Below are positions 48,713 to 60,898 of a stretch of 64,000 nt of DNA, one piece after another. The translations under genes and the position numbers were made by a program. The notes below the pieces were generated by a model. That model did no database searches and was not told the DNA's origin. It saw only the letters and a program-made list of their open reading frames with translations. The DNA is from Mucidula mucida. Lineage: Eukaryota; Basidiomycota; Agaricomycetes; Agaricales; Physalacriaceae. The stretch lies in contig JADNYV010000002.1 in the NCBI GenBank assembly GCA_015501055.1, positions 992,001 through 1,056,000 of the forward strand. Direction: 5' to 3'. Position 1 is the stretch's first letter. Each line of letters begins with the position of its first letter.

Positions 48713-50038
48713 CTAATCAGTCTTCCTCACCTTCGGGTTGAAACGCTGTTTTGGCGACGTTGAAGATAGCACAGCGCCTTCCTCGGCATACTCTGATGCA
48801 TCGCTCAGCGCGCGAGTACGGTGAGACACAGAGCCTCCGCTGACACTCAGGACCTTGACGATCATGTCGTTGAGACATAATACGGGTGTGAAGATTGGAA
48901 GGCGAATTGGCACAAAAGGTGACGGATGTAGTATCGCGTCCTCGGATCGATGTGTGGCGGGATTGTACGGATCGACAGGTACTGGATTGGCATGTATAGC
49001 CATTATCGTGAACTGAGGGGGGAGGGGTTAGCCGAGCGCAGAAATGGTACGCTGGTTCGTACAGCCGGAAAAACCAACGCGAATATCGCTGCATTGGCAA
49101 GGCCACTGCCAAAATTGCAGATACATGCAGAGGGAATACCTGAAACATCATGAGCGACTTCTATGGACGGCGCAGGTTCTTACCAAAAGCTAAAAAGTAG
49201 ACCCATCGTTCTTCTAGATATCTAATTCTTCGCGACAAAGAATAGCCTCGAGCAACCCAAACAAATCTATTTGAGAGGTTCAATGACTTCTTCACAACAC
49301 TACACTCACTACTCACTCGAAGAAGTAATAGCTTCGACATATCAGTAGGAAGATCAGTCGAAATAAATTAGGACTCACGAGTCCACCCAGCAAAGATATA
49401 TGAAAGCCATGACGCCTCCGATGTAGGGGATGTAGCTCATGATAAATGATACAAGGACAGAAGTCACGACCATAATTGCGCGATAGGCCGAAGTCGCGAA
49501 AGTAGTTAGAATGCCACGATAGGTCGTCGGCTGGGTTTGAGAAAGGGCGCGAGATCCATGTTGGAGGGTGTATATTCTTCGGGCGATGAGATTGCACCAT
49601 GAACTCTGCTGTTCTCAGACGCGAGTGGGTACAAAATTCAGAGCACGACGCACATTGAGGTATAGGGAAACGCTAACGACGGGCATGACCCAGAATATCT
49701 GGTAGAACCAGCCGACGTTTCTATGCCAAGTTCGCTGATCACGCACGAGAGGCTGTAGCAAGAGGTCGAATGTGTATATTGAAGCAAGTGACAGCGAGTT
49801 TAGAAGCATAGATTTGAGAACGTTGGCTTGAATTTCTGAGTCCCTATGATCGCTTAAGTACAATGAGACTGAATGAATTATTTGGAGAGGCAGACCTTGC
49901 GACTGCCGCGACTACGAGGTCAATACGAAGCCCATCCAGAATACCGCGCCAAGCCGACGTTGATTGCAGTGCAATCGTGTCATATAGAGACAGAAACGTG
50001 GGGTAGCTGGCGCGCGAGCTCAGGTGCAGGTGTGACAT
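48713..50038 (-). CDS. EI24-domain ER membrane protein
   Basis: Multi-pass membrane protein of the EI24 (etoposide-induced 2.4) family, ER-resident and linked to autophagy in animals. Start MSHLHLSSRASYPTFLSLYD at 50038. Exons resolved: 50038-49896, 49843-49654, 49605-49379, 49331-49317 (15 nt), then from 49266. Landmarks: ILDGLRIDLVVAAVARSDSE, NVLKSMLLNSLSLASIYTFD, NVGWFYQIFWVMPVVSVSLY, SSWCNLIARRIYTLQHGSRA, a long helix VTSVLVSFIMSYIPYIGGVM, SYYFFEFVWVARGYSL and FGSGLANAAIFALVFPA. About six helices; the C-tail (from MAIHANPVPVDPYNP) is hydrophilic and Ser-rich, ending KVRKTD. Divergent from the esterase gene, 148 bp apart. Confidence 0.85.
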
Positions 50039-50186
50039 TGCCCGGCCTGAGGAGATGGTGCAGGTGAGAGAACGTGCCGCACGGCACTGGTACGGCAGTT
50101 GAGTAAACCCAAGCTCGAAACCCTAACCATATGCTGCTCTACCTCTTGTACTACGCTATTCATTAGCCCCTCTTTCTCTTACACAG

Positions 50187-51166
50187 ATGGCTGCTGTTCA
50201 GGATATCATTATGTGCTTCGGTGATTCCATCACTCAGGGAGCTTGGGAGGACGGTGGTTTCGGGAAGACGCTTTCTCGTCAGTGATTATCGCGAACCCTA
50301 TCCAAGTACTGACATGAAGCACTGTAGATGTATACTCGCGTAAACTGGATGTTTTAAACCGGGGATTGTCCGGATACAACACAGAATGGGCGATTCCTGT
50401 CTTTGAACAGGTTCGATGCATCTCTAATCGCGTTTCAAGTGGTATCTCAAGTACTTCATACAGTGCTTTCCCAAGCAGCACGAGCAAAAACACGTTTCCA
50501 AAGTCCGCATACTCACCTTTTGGTTTGGTGCAAATGATGCCTGTATCAAGCCATCGCCTCAACACGTTCCTCTGAGCAAGTACGTTGCCAATCTGCGCCA
50601 TCTTGTTGATCTCGTGCGGTCCCCGCAATCGGCGTACTATTCTCCGGATACCAAGATCATTCTGATCAACGCTCCGCCTGTCAATACTCACCAACGTGCT
50701 GCTGATCTTGAGTCGAGAAACCCGCCACTGAAGCTTGATCGTCTCTTCGAGACCACTAAACAGTATGCTGAAGCTGTTGTCACGTTGGGTTCTGAGCTGG
50801 AGGTTCCAGTTGTCGATATCTGGAGTGCCCTGTGGAAAGGCGCTGGAGAAGATGAGGCTGCATTAAGCAAGTTTTCTCCTGATGGCTTGCATTTGAATGC
50901 GAAAGGCTACACAGTATGTTGAAACCGACTGTTCATAATTGATAACCATGACAATTGCAGGTGTTATACGATGCGTTACTTGATTGCATCGAGAAGAACA
51001 TCCCCGAGCTCCATCCCGATAGACTGAGATATGTCTTTGTGCCGTAAGTGTCAAGTGAACGTCTAGTGAGGCAATTGCCATATACTGACTTGTTCTACTC
51101 AGATGGGCAGAAATAAACTGGACAGATCCCCGGCCGTCGTTGGTGAAGAGGGATACCCAAGGCTAA
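50187..51166 (+). CDS. IAH1: IAH1-type GDSL esterase/lipase
   Basis: SGNH/GDSL hydrolase related to yeast isoamyl acetate-hydrolysing esterase. Starts MAAVQDIIMCFGDSITQGAW at 50187. SGNH blocks are all present: block I CFGDSITQ (nucleophile Ser), block II LNRGLSGYNT (Gly), block III WFGANDAC (Asn), block V FSPDGLHLN (Asp/His). The rest follows IAH1: LSKYVANLRHLVDLV, IILINAPPVN and VVDIWSALWKG. Introns lie after the first 31 codons, after VFEQ, after LNAKGYT and before WAEINWTDPRPS; stop TAA 51164-51166. About 260 residues, no signal peptide, so probably cytosolic. Volatile-ester turnover is the family role and is not proved here. Confidence 0.92.
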
Positions 51167-51510
51167 TAGAGATAGAAAGCAATTATAGAGGAAATGTTGT
51201 ACCTCAGCCTGCAATGAAATTCAGGGACTGATTTGTTATGCCATGTTTTCGCCCTTAATCGGCTTCGTCCATGGACGACTCTGAGTACTGTGCTGCCATT
51301 CCCTTAATCTTGACCTGACCTTCTTAATTGTACCAATACCCGCATTGACTTTTGAGCCAGGCCCAAGCCTCGTGTCTCCCACGTTTCTTTCCTTTCCGGT
51401 CATTATTCACAGCATCTGTTTTCAACGTGTTGTACCAACGCGGATTGAATTGGGGGAGCCATGCATCGACGATTCCGGTCAGTTTCACTTTGTCGATTCG
51501 CTGCGCACAG
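51167..51510. other. Intergenic; should hold the unseen first exon of the next gene
   Basis: 344 bp between the esterase stop and the first supported base of the large disordered protein. A candidate start is ATG 51269 (MDDSE...), with a donor after 14 nt that would be in phase with an acceptor near 51529, but this is too uncertain to call. Confidence 0.3.
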
Positions 51511-54500
51511 ACCCGAACATTTCCCAGGAAAAAGTCCGACGCGAAGAAGCCCTTCGCCCCGTACTCGTCTGCTTTTCACGCACAGCCCATCCTCGCCCAA
51601 CCGCCCATCGTTTCCGACGTTCTCCCTCAGATACCTGCCAGCAGTGACTTTCGCACGTCTCTCATTTTGCCAGAGTAAGCACGCGTCTGCCTTGCCAACC
51701 ACGCTGACATTGTCTGCAGCCTATCTCGCCGATTTAGTGTTCTGCGCTCATCCTCCGGCGAGCCTGTCTCGGTCGACGCTCTGCGCCTCAAGTTTGCTCA
51801 GCAGCGTGCTCGTGGCGCCGAAAATCAGGTCAGCGAGGAGGAGGAGGATATGTTATTTGAATCGCTGGGCTTCCGTGCCCGTGCCGCCACACCATCAAAA
51901 TCTCAGGAAAACGTCTCGGACGCTGGCGCCGGCGCCTCGACATCATATATACACTCCTCTACGCCATCCTCTCCTGCGTCGCGGTCCACGAAGCGGTATA
52001 GCAACAATCTGTTTGGTTCCGGCAAGTTCAGAGACTATACGTACGTTCGAAATGCTTCGTCCAAAGCGAGCTCACGAGTCCACTCTTCCGCCTCCACCGA
52101 TACACCACCACACACTCTTTCATCTGACGCTAACAACACTGACCCATTTACTGCGCCATCAACCGCTCCTACACCATTTGGAGATCGGCTATCACCACAA
52201 CCAAGCGTTGGTCTTCCTAAAGCGCTCGGGAAAGCAGCATATAAGCGAGCATCCTTGGCTCTCGAGCAAGCAATCAACGAGATGGAGGAAGAGGACGAAG
52301 AAGGACCAGAGGACGAAGTAGTGCTACCACGCTCTGCCCCAATCATGCGTGATCATCGTCTTTCCCCGGATCCAGTGAGTGATTGTTTAGTACTCAATGA
52401 TCACGCTCAACCCAAGTACTTACAGATACGATCTATGAATCCACCTTCATTTGAGGCAAGCGGCATGGCCATCTCCTCCGACAAACACTTTCGTTCCGAT
52501 TCTGACGACCGACGTGCGTCTCCCGTACCATCCAAGACACTTCCAGGTTACATTCCAGGCATGCCCCGTCCGATGACGCCGCGCGAGATGGACTCTGGAG
52601 ATGAACAGCGCTCCTACTCGACCACTCCCAGAGCCACGTCCCCTACCATGCTGCCTAACCGCGTAGATTCGTCTTCCCCGTCATTTTCTACCAGCGTCAT
52701 GTCCAACTTCATGCGACCAGATACGGCTTCCCCGCCTGCCTCCGTAAGACAATCCCCCGTCCCTATGGCCCCTTACGCATCGACACCTTTGTTTCTCCAG
52801 CGCAGTCCCAATGGCCGGTACACACCAGAAGAGCCGCGGTCTATGTCGTCGGAAATCGCTATTGATTTCGACCAGTCTTTAAACGCTTCCATATTGGGAA
52901 GAAGGCGCGCTGCATCTCCCTTGTCCTCCACGGGTCATTCAGGTTCGCGTCCTGGCACGCCTTCAAGTGCAGCCATGGTGTGGCCCCAACCGCCTTCATC
53001 ACCAGTCCGCCACACTCATAATCGGAATGGTAGTTGGTTCAGCGACGGAGGAAGCACGGAGGTCACAGATCATTCTAATGGCAACAACGGGAAAGGATCT
53101 GGATTGCGATCGTTGAAGTCTCCAGCTCTTCCTGATTCTCCTTTGATCGACCGTGGACATAGCACGGTTGACTCTATCTCCTCGTTGTACTCCCAACCTG
53201 ACAAACGTCCAACATCGCCAATGTCTACCATGGAGCTCAGTGGTTCTACAGTTGTTGGTAGTCGCATCGTACGCTCGCCTACACCTAGCCACGATGCTCC
53301 TCGCTCACCTACCTCCGCAACGTTCACGAATGGTGGTTCTCCCCGCAGTGTGCGCTCGTCCAAGCAGCATGTCGCTTCCACCCAATTCAACTTTGATTCA
53401 TTACAACCTCTTGTGTTTTCCCCTCTTGCGAATTCATCGAGGTCGTCACTTGAATCCGCGGGATCAAGTTATCATTCCTGGCAAGGGGACCGGAAGGAGG
53501 GTCTTGATTCCCTCTTCAACGACAACGATGCCTCACAGAGTGCATGGTACGATGTCTACGTTTCAGACCAATCGAGTTCGATTACTCCTGGGGCATCAAG
53601 TCTCGATGATGATGCCGAAGCCATCCTCCAAGCCGTCGGCTTGCACAAGTCTGATTTTCTCACAATACAAGAGAAGCTTGTTCAAGTTGCTTCGTCCAAA
53701 ACCACGCCTTTTGATACTCCGAACCGCGCACCTTCACTAAGACGTCGCAGACCTTCTACCTCGCAGTCTACATATTCTCACAATGGAAGGGTAAGTTTAT
53801 CTCCCATCAGTCGTGAATGTAACTAAACATTAGGTGTACAGATAACTAGTAGTAGCCCACTTCCTCACTCTCCTCAGAATAGTGGATTTATGTCGACTTT
53901 GGATACTACGAAGAAGGATGTCGTTGAATCCTCTGACGAATCGTCTCCCACCAGGAAGAACAAGGCAATTGCACATCTTCTTTTCGGCCAGGAAGAGGCC
54001 GAACCCAGTCCGCCTCACCAGGCTGACCCAAGTCCGTACGACAATGAGATTACCTTCACTTCCTTCTCCTTCCCCAAGGAATCAATTCTTACCTCACCGC
54101 CACCGAAGACCCCACCTTTATCTGCCACTTATGCGAGCGGTCCGTATTCATTGCCTCGCAACCCATCCATGCCCAAGTTACCTCAAACTCCGCAAGAAGA
54201 GGCAGAATTGACACGTGAAGTGGAACGCAGGACCACGGAAGCTATGCTCGCTTTGAAGGGTGCCTCTCACTCACAGTCCAACCTTAATGTAAACGCACAC
54301 CTGGCGCATAGCCCTTCTGTTTCTCGCAAAAGGATATCCCCTCACCAGATATCAACGCCTACGCTTGTCTCTGCATCCACCAGCGTTGATACGATACCTC
54401 TTCGCTCACCAGTTATACCCACATCCACGGGTTCCACCAAAATGAGTCGCTTTAAAAAACTGCGCGGCACCCTAAGGAAACCGACCAATTTGCCTACTGG

Positions 54501-56392
54501 GGAAGAAGTAACTCCGTACCCTCTAGACCTGCACTCTCCCACATCTCCCGGTATGCGCCACAACCAGGAAGGCTTTCTTGCAACAGCTTCAAGTGATGCT
54601 GTTCCCATTCCCACAAGTGCCGTCGAACCTCGGTTCAAGGTCACAGTACCGAGCCCTCCGGCGTCCGCTGGACCAGGACTCAAAGGCTTCATGGCTCGTT
54701 TCCGAAGCAAGCCAAGAACGATTGATCCCAGTCTACAGTATGCTGCTCGGCATTCTCCTCAGCCATCTGCTACTTCTTCAATTCCGCGGGAGAATGGAAA
54801 TCTCGGCTTGTCCAGAGCTCCACAGGGTAAATCAGCGCCATCCGGCCCCTCTTCTTCCACTCGCGGACCGGTCTACCATACGGCCGATGATTCGACTTAT
54901 AGTAGCAGCCTAGGAAGTCCAACGACGCCACGCGGGCCTCATACTCCTCTCCCGCCCCAAGAATTGGAGCCTGATACCCCCACCCCAATGGCTGACGAAA
55001 ATCTGGCTTTAAGGCAGCTTTACACTGCTGCACAGAACTTGGGCATTGATGAAAAGCGGTTAAACGACCTTGTACGTTCTACATCTACCTCTTCCAAGTC
55101 AACGACTTGGACTAGTACTCTTGGACGTAATACCTCGACTCGTGACAACTCGACAAGCTCAACTCACCCCCAGTCGACGTTGTCTCGAAACAATTCCATA
55201 ACTTTGTCTCAAGCGGCAACGAATCTGAAGCGTAATAATTCTTCTGCGGTCTTTGATCAACCCGAAGGTCACGTTGAAGCCAAGGCTCGACAGGGATCAG
55301 ATGCTGTCTTCACACAGAGCACGGTCACTGCAGCTCCTGTTCGCTCTTTGTCGACGCGCAAACCAATACCAGAACATATCCGCCGCCCTCGAGAAGGCGT
55401 TGATACGAGTGCTTACAATAGCGCTGTCATTCGACGTACCATCGTTATGCCTTCAGAATTTCGGAATTCGTCCGCTTTTGACATCAATGCGCTCTTGAAT
55501 GGTAAGGCTTCATCCAACCGTCGAAGAGCTAGCACTACATCCACGTCGAGTCGATCTGTACAAGACCGTGTTCCCACTCCCCCTCCTCCGCGTACTGGCT
55601 CCCGACGGTTTTCTAGAGACCGTGAGATCCTCCCTCCTGTTCCGCAACTTCCTGGTACTTCGGTCTCTGGAGTAGATGGTCGACTCAAAGCTCCTGGACT
55701 TGAACCCAGCAATTCGAACTATGATTCGTTGTAAGGAGGAACCAGTTTATGCAATTCTACTTTTTACTGAGCATTGTTTAAGGTTCGACATGTATACTGG
55801 GGACGGCAAGGCGCAAACGGGAAGCTCCCATGGTACACAACATGACATACCCATCGAATCGAATCAAATAATAGAAGTCCTCGAACTAGCGAATGGGAAC
55901 ACAGTCTGGTATGTGTGCTTTGACCTGATCCCCAGACTTCAATAATCTTTTTGGCCAGGTCCGTCGTCAACGGTCTCCGGGATGATGACACGGAATCTAT
56001 GTACGGCGGTCGGCTAAGCATGAGTTCGGAATATGAAGATCGTGACGACGAAATGGCGTTATACGTGAAGGAACATCAAAGGGGCGATAGCACGTCTTCG
56101 AGCTACAGGCAACACTCGCAACCGGTGCCTAGACCGGAGACGAAGGTCAAAACTCTTTACGACCACAGTACTATGCTTACGATCTGCATTCTAGGTTTTC
56201 TACAGTTCAGCAGTCAAGATTGGGCGTTTAATTGAAAACCTTTCCCATGACATGGAAGCTGGATCGTTTAACTTTCGCGCTAATACGCAACCCTTGTACT
56301 CATCAACATCTTCAATGTCGGTCTCCGACACAGAAGGTACATGGACCGTGGAAGAGAGGTTGGACCATATGCTTGGAAAAATGGGAGCATGA
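51511..56392 (+). CDS. Large Ser/Pro-rich disordered protein, function unknown
   Basis: I do not recognise a function. Supported exons: 51511-51674, 51720-52374, 52426-53790, 53842-55730, 55783-55908, 55959-56145, 56195-56392, about 1,527 residues; the initiating exon was not found. Short ordered islands sit in a Ser/Thr/Pro-rich background: KKSDAKKPFAPYSSAFHAQP, IPASSDFRTSLILPDLSRRF, FGSGKFRDYTYVRN, KKLRGTLRKPTNLPTG, an island after PTPMADENLALRQLYTAAQN, EGVDTSAYNSAVIRRTIVMP, NQIIEVLELANGNTVWSVVN and the C-terminal VFYSSAVKIGRLIENLSHDM. Repeated SP/TP sites suggest a heavily phosphorylated scaffold, possibly of polarity or cytoskeleton; that is inference. The intron 52375-52425 is 51 nt and stop-free. 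Confidence 0.75.
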
Positions 56393-56732
56393 TTTACGTT
56401 GGGTTCTGGTGCGGATATCTATCATTGTCATATCACTATTATATTGTATCGTTAATCTCATTTACCCTGCAATGCTATCGATTCAGAAATACGACGATTC
56501 TTGTAGGATCTAACCAAGACGACCGTCCCCTAGAATAGGCTAAGGTACCGACTGACGCACCATGAATGCATGACAAGCGATCAAGTCCTCAAGATTAGGC
56601 AGAGTCAGTCGACATCACAGCCAATCCCAGACAATATCAAAACATTAAGAGAGAGATACATTTAATCCAGATATTTAGTACAGGTACGGGTTTATTACAT
56701 ATTTGCCTTCTCAACTCTCAATCCTTCCAAGT
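56393..56732. other. Convergent intergenic region, nothing seen
   Basis: 340 bp of AT-rich 3' flanking sequence between two converging genes. No open frame, repeat or RNA signal that I can support. Confidence 0.6.
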
Positions 56733-59463
56733 TCAGCTTGACATAGGCGCCAAACCTTCCATTTGAGCCTTGATACGCAGCGCGAGGCGCTTACTCCAGA
56801 AGCGAACATGAGCAAGGTTGCCCCCCATAGCGTATATTCCGGCTATAACAAGTCAGCGATTTCGCTCAACTTCATCTAACGAGTGAGATGCTTACGATGA
56901 CCGGTCTTACGCCATATCGCGTTAAGCTCGCCTTCAGAATCGAGACCCCATACGTCCTGCATCCGCTCAGCGTCCTTTCCAAGGATCTTAACCGCAGTGG
57001 TCTTCATGTTCTGCTCACAGGTCTTGAGTCAAATCCATGAGTCTTGTCGTAAGACAAACCTTGTAACCGGTGGCCATGACTACTATGTCGGCTTCAATCT
57101 CAGTGTTGTCGTCGAACACCACTGATTTCTCAGTAAAATGACCTGGAGCAGTGTTAGGTGATGCCGGTATTTTGAATGGCTGACGTACTGATTTCATGTC
57201 CTTGCTTTAGCTTGATCTTTTTGTCGATAATTAGCTGAGAAGCCCCGACGTCGATATCTAGGAAAGACGCGATGAAGTTTCCGAGGTGTGGCAGTATGTA
57301 TGCAACTTACAGTAACCGCCGCCTCGACTGTAATATTTCATCAAGAAACCGGAACCATTGATGCCTGTAGATACAAAGGTTTGTCTTTGGTTCAATGTTC
57401 CGCTGGAAGAAGCTTACCACGGTCAAGTTTGAAGCCAGCGTTGCGCAACCCGTCAAGTGTTTCCTTATCAGCTTCGGCGATCTCGTCGGTGACATATTTG
57501 TGCAATTTCTAACCAGTTTCAGCAGGACGACGCGTAACAAGCGGAAAGAAACAACCTCCATCATGTGGACAGGCGTCGAGGTGAACATTACGTCTGCGTC
57601 TTCTGTCTTCGGTCCACCTTCTTCGTATAGGCCTCGGAAAAGAATTTTCAGTCCGTTATGTGAAGACCTAAGACGACGATTCATTTTGCGCTCGCACAGT
57701 CATCGACATATGACATACATAACGTAGGTGCTTGAACGTTGGATAATTGTCACATCGGCGCCTTGTTCGTAGAAATCGTGAGCGATGCTTGATTACAACA
57801 TTGTCAGAAGGCTTATTGATTGACGAGGACAAAGCACCTACTCATGACCGCTGTTACAGCATCCGATGACGATGGCCTTCTTGCCCTTGAAGTCTCCTCC
57901 TGTTGTGTGTTGACTAGAGTGACAGAGGCGACCTTGGAACGCGTCCTGGTTCTTGAAGACAGGGATGTTGGGTTCCCCACTGTGGCCGGTAGCCACCACG
58001 ACGAACTTCGGCTTGAGAACGCGTTCGGTTTGATCGGGACGGACAACCGTTACCGTCCAGGTGTTGGAGGCATCGTCATACGAAGCGGACTTGATCGTGC
58101 TTTGCATCCAAATGTTCAACTCCATCGACTTCGCCTAGAGCGCTTCATCTTAGCCATGTTGCGTGGGTTCAAGGATAAGAGAACGCACATATGCCTCGAA
58201 CCAATCGGCCAACTTGTCTTTGGGTGTGCTGACATGATCACGATGGTCAGAAAAGCGGACACAACACATACTAGTGTCGCTTAACGTACAAGATAGGCCA
58301 ATGCTCAGGGAATGGCACGTATGGCAGGTGATCATACCACACTGGATCTAGTGCTTATGTTAAGCGCATAGTATTATCGCTTGTTGGAGACTAACCGTGC
58401 AGGACAAGGAAGTTATATCTCTTCCGCCAGTTATCGCCGACCCTTTCATTCTTACTAGAAATTTAAAGCGGACGTAAATTCCAATGTCATCCGTCGTGAT
58501 ATATGTGACTAACTCGATGATCAACGTGTCGACATCCAGTTGACCCAGCCTTGCTGCCAGTGCTAGCCCTGACTGACCAGCACCGATGACAATCACTGTC
58601 GGTTCTTCGTTGAGAAATTCGCGCTTTTCGGCGCGTCGGTCTTTCCAGGCCTTCCGTTGGGTATTCTCGCCATGGTTGACGCCGGCTGCACGTGTCTAGA
58701 AAATCACATCAATACACTGATGTCCAACCAGAGCAGTGGAGGCATACGCTTCCTCGCTTCTCCTCAAAGTTCTTCCATTCCTCGGTTCCAGTATATATAG
58801 TCCTGAGGACAGTTAGTACTCGTGTCTTCCAAATAGCGCCAATTTCGAGATACTGACTTTGCTTTCCAAGCTCCGTCATCGGAATCTCGCATTAGCCTGA
58901 AGAATCCTCGGCCGCGTGCAATATCCGTTTCGAAGGTGAAGAAGCATTGGATCCAGGTGAAATCTGCGCGTGACATTAGCAACTGAATACGCGGAAATTC
59001 GGATATTGGGCAAATTTACCTCTATTCGCCTTGACGAGCGCTGGTTCCCCTTGAAATTGCAGGTTGCGAAGGCCTGAGGACTTGAGACGGTCGTTATCCT
59101 CAAGAAAGTCCTTTATGGTCGGGATAGTATGCAGCGTCCGATTGTCAAAAGACAAGCCGAGAAGATCACGCCAGTACCCGTCTGCCAAGAAATGAGCAGT
59201 GACGAGCGACGCGTCCTTAGACTCGATCGAGCTAGCAAAGGTATGGAACCACTTCTTCGCCAACTGTGAACGCGATAAGAATGTACTAACGTAAACTTCA
59301 GAAAACGTACCGCGACTGGAGAATTTGACGCGCTTTCGACGTGCGAAATGATAGGTTTGGCCTGTTCGAAGTGGGCAAATTCCGGATGAGATTGTGCGAG
59401 CATTGACATGGCGGGAAGAGCTGCTGGTAGAGTAAGAACTGGATAATGGATGAGCTTTCTCAT
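56733..59463 (-). CDS. FAD/NADPH-dependent flavin monooxygenase (YUCCA-like) with N-terminal SnoaL-like domain
   Basis: Flavoprotein of the fungal FMO/YUCCA-like group, about 600 residues. The first 150-200 residues (AKKWFHTFASSIESKDASLV, HFLADGYWRDLLGLSFDN, FQGEPALVKANR, FFTFETDIARGRGFFRLM) look like an NTF2/SnoaL fold. Then VIVIGAGQSGLALAARLGQL (FAD GxGxxG), VGDNWRKRYNFLVLHDPVWY, DKLADWFEAYV, VVVATGHSGEPNIPVF (ATG motif) and the NADPH site AIVIGCCNSGHE, where the second Gly of GxGxxG is Cys. C-terminus is GIYAMGGNLAHVRFWSKRLA, stop 56735-56733. Two start Met are possible (59463, or MSMLAQSHPEF 18 residues later). Many short introns; not all borders fixed. Substrate unknown; a product like indole-acetate cannot be claimed. 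Confidence 0.85.
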
Positions 59464-60013
59464 GAAGGTCCGTCTTATATAGTTGCCATCAATTTGATTA
59501 CCTACTCCACACCCCAGATGTGGGGAATGCGGGGAAAGCCCAGCTGACCTGCGTTATCCAACGTCTTATCCGACTTCGAACTCAAATCTGCACCTCCTCC
59601 GGGATAAACTTGAAGCTCGAGCCATCCATGTCACTCGCTGTGACTATCTTCCTAGGGGTTGTATCTAGGGATGCTTGTTGTGGTTGGTCCTCTCTCCCCT
59701 CATGATCAAGGAAGCGACACCGGCTAGCTCGCATGTGACCGCGGAAGTCCATTATCATCCATTCTCCGTTTGTACTCTGAGTTTTTCGCTAAAGACGGAC
59801 GCCCGGCGTGGTCGTTTCAGAAGCATTCGCGTCATCATGAGATACACAATTATTTCTTGGGAACCATCTCGTGCCCAAAATCTCGTCGGGATTCCAAGAA
59901 TTATAGCACCGTGGCCGCATATCATAAAACGGCGCTAACTCTGAAAGGGTTTGGCTGCGCCTCAAGTTTGAAGAACCTCTTCAAGTTCAACGCTCAAGTC
60001 TTTGATATTCGGC
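59464..60013. promoter_or_regulatory. 550-bp shared promoter with three CreA/Mig1-like sites
   Basis: Between the flavin monooxygenase and acetate transporter starts. Three SYGGRG cores lie within 30 bp: GTGGAG on the minus strand (59505-59510), GTGGGG (59520-59525) and GCGGGG (59529-59534). CreA/Mig1 represses carbon-uptake genes on glucose, so this fits an acetate transporter. The rest has no gene; CT/CAA-rich leader sequence precedes ATG 60014. Confidence 0.45.
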
Positions 60014-60898
60014 ATGTCGTCGACCTCTGGAACTGAGAAGGCAGAGACCATGGCTATCGAGGACATTGAGGCAAACCGGCGCTGTGGATTGGCAGCGGCC
60101 CCAGTCGCGAAGACGCCGCCCATTGATGCGTCTATCCTGTAAGCGCTATGTCTCTCTCGAATTTACTAGACAAGTAAATTTACCGCCACCCCGCAGCGGT
60201 CTATATTGCTTTGGTGCAGCCTGTGGGACCATATCGCTTTACAACTGCCGCGCCAGCGGTGTCACTGTACCAAACGTCGTTGTCGGCGAGGCCCTCGCTA
60301 TCGGTGGGCTTGGTTTATTCGTTGCAGGGCTCTTCGAGTTCATCAGAGGAAGCCTCTACACCGGGACACGTTCGTATTTGTTCCCTGCATGACTTGACAG
60401 AACCCTAATGAGCAACTCTAGTCTTCCTGTTCTTCACTGGCTTTTGGCTCTCGTACGCTGCCATTCTGCTACCCAATACTGGTATTGCGGCGGCGTATGG
60501 AAACGACTCTGATATGTTTGGTAACGCTGTTGGCATCTACCTTGCCATGTTCGCCTTTATGACCGTCCTCTTCTTGTGAGTCTAGACCGCTTACTTCCCT
60601 GGTTTGCGGTGTCGAAGCGGATTGTCGGATGCAGGAAGACCATCGCACTAAATGTCACCCTTGTTCTGCTGTTCATGACTTTCCTTCTATTATCTCTGGC
60701 CAATTTCCTTGGCGACATAGCGTGAGTTATAATTTACACCTGTTCTTGGCTTATCGCTAACGTGATTTATTTAGTATTTCCCGTGCGGCTGGCGTTTTCG
60801 GTGTTCTGACTGCTGGGGGTGCGTTCTACATCGGTACGGGTGGATTCTTGGCCTCGGAACCTAGGCCACTCTTCACTCTGCCTATGGGTGTCCTTTAA
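60014..60898 (+). CDS. GPR1/FUN34/YaaH (Ato) family acetate transporter
   Basis: Six-helix plasma-membrane transporter of acetate and related short acids. Five exons: 60014-60138, 60197-60369, 60422-60575, 60635-60721, 60775-60898, giving 220 residues. N-tail MSSTSGTEKAETMAIEDIEA is cytosolic. Helices: LGLYCFGAACGTISLYNCRA, VVVGEALAIGGLGLFVAGLF with EFIRGS (family motif), FLFFTGFWLSYAAILLPNTG, AVGIYLAMFAFMTVLFL, IALNVTLVLLFMTFLLLS and AAGVFGVLTAGGAFYIGTGG. The usual NPAPLGL entry motif is reduced to ILGLYCFG: the first intron was placed at 60139-60196 because a 31-nt alternative would be unusually short. The change of NPA(P) at the channel constriction might affect selectivity. Confidence 0.88.

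Noticed and set aside
51461..51510. ATG 51461 (MHRRFR...) as the start of the large disordered protein
   Set aside because: It is not in phase with the conserved KKSDAKKPF frame, and no intron of realistic size would bring it into phase.
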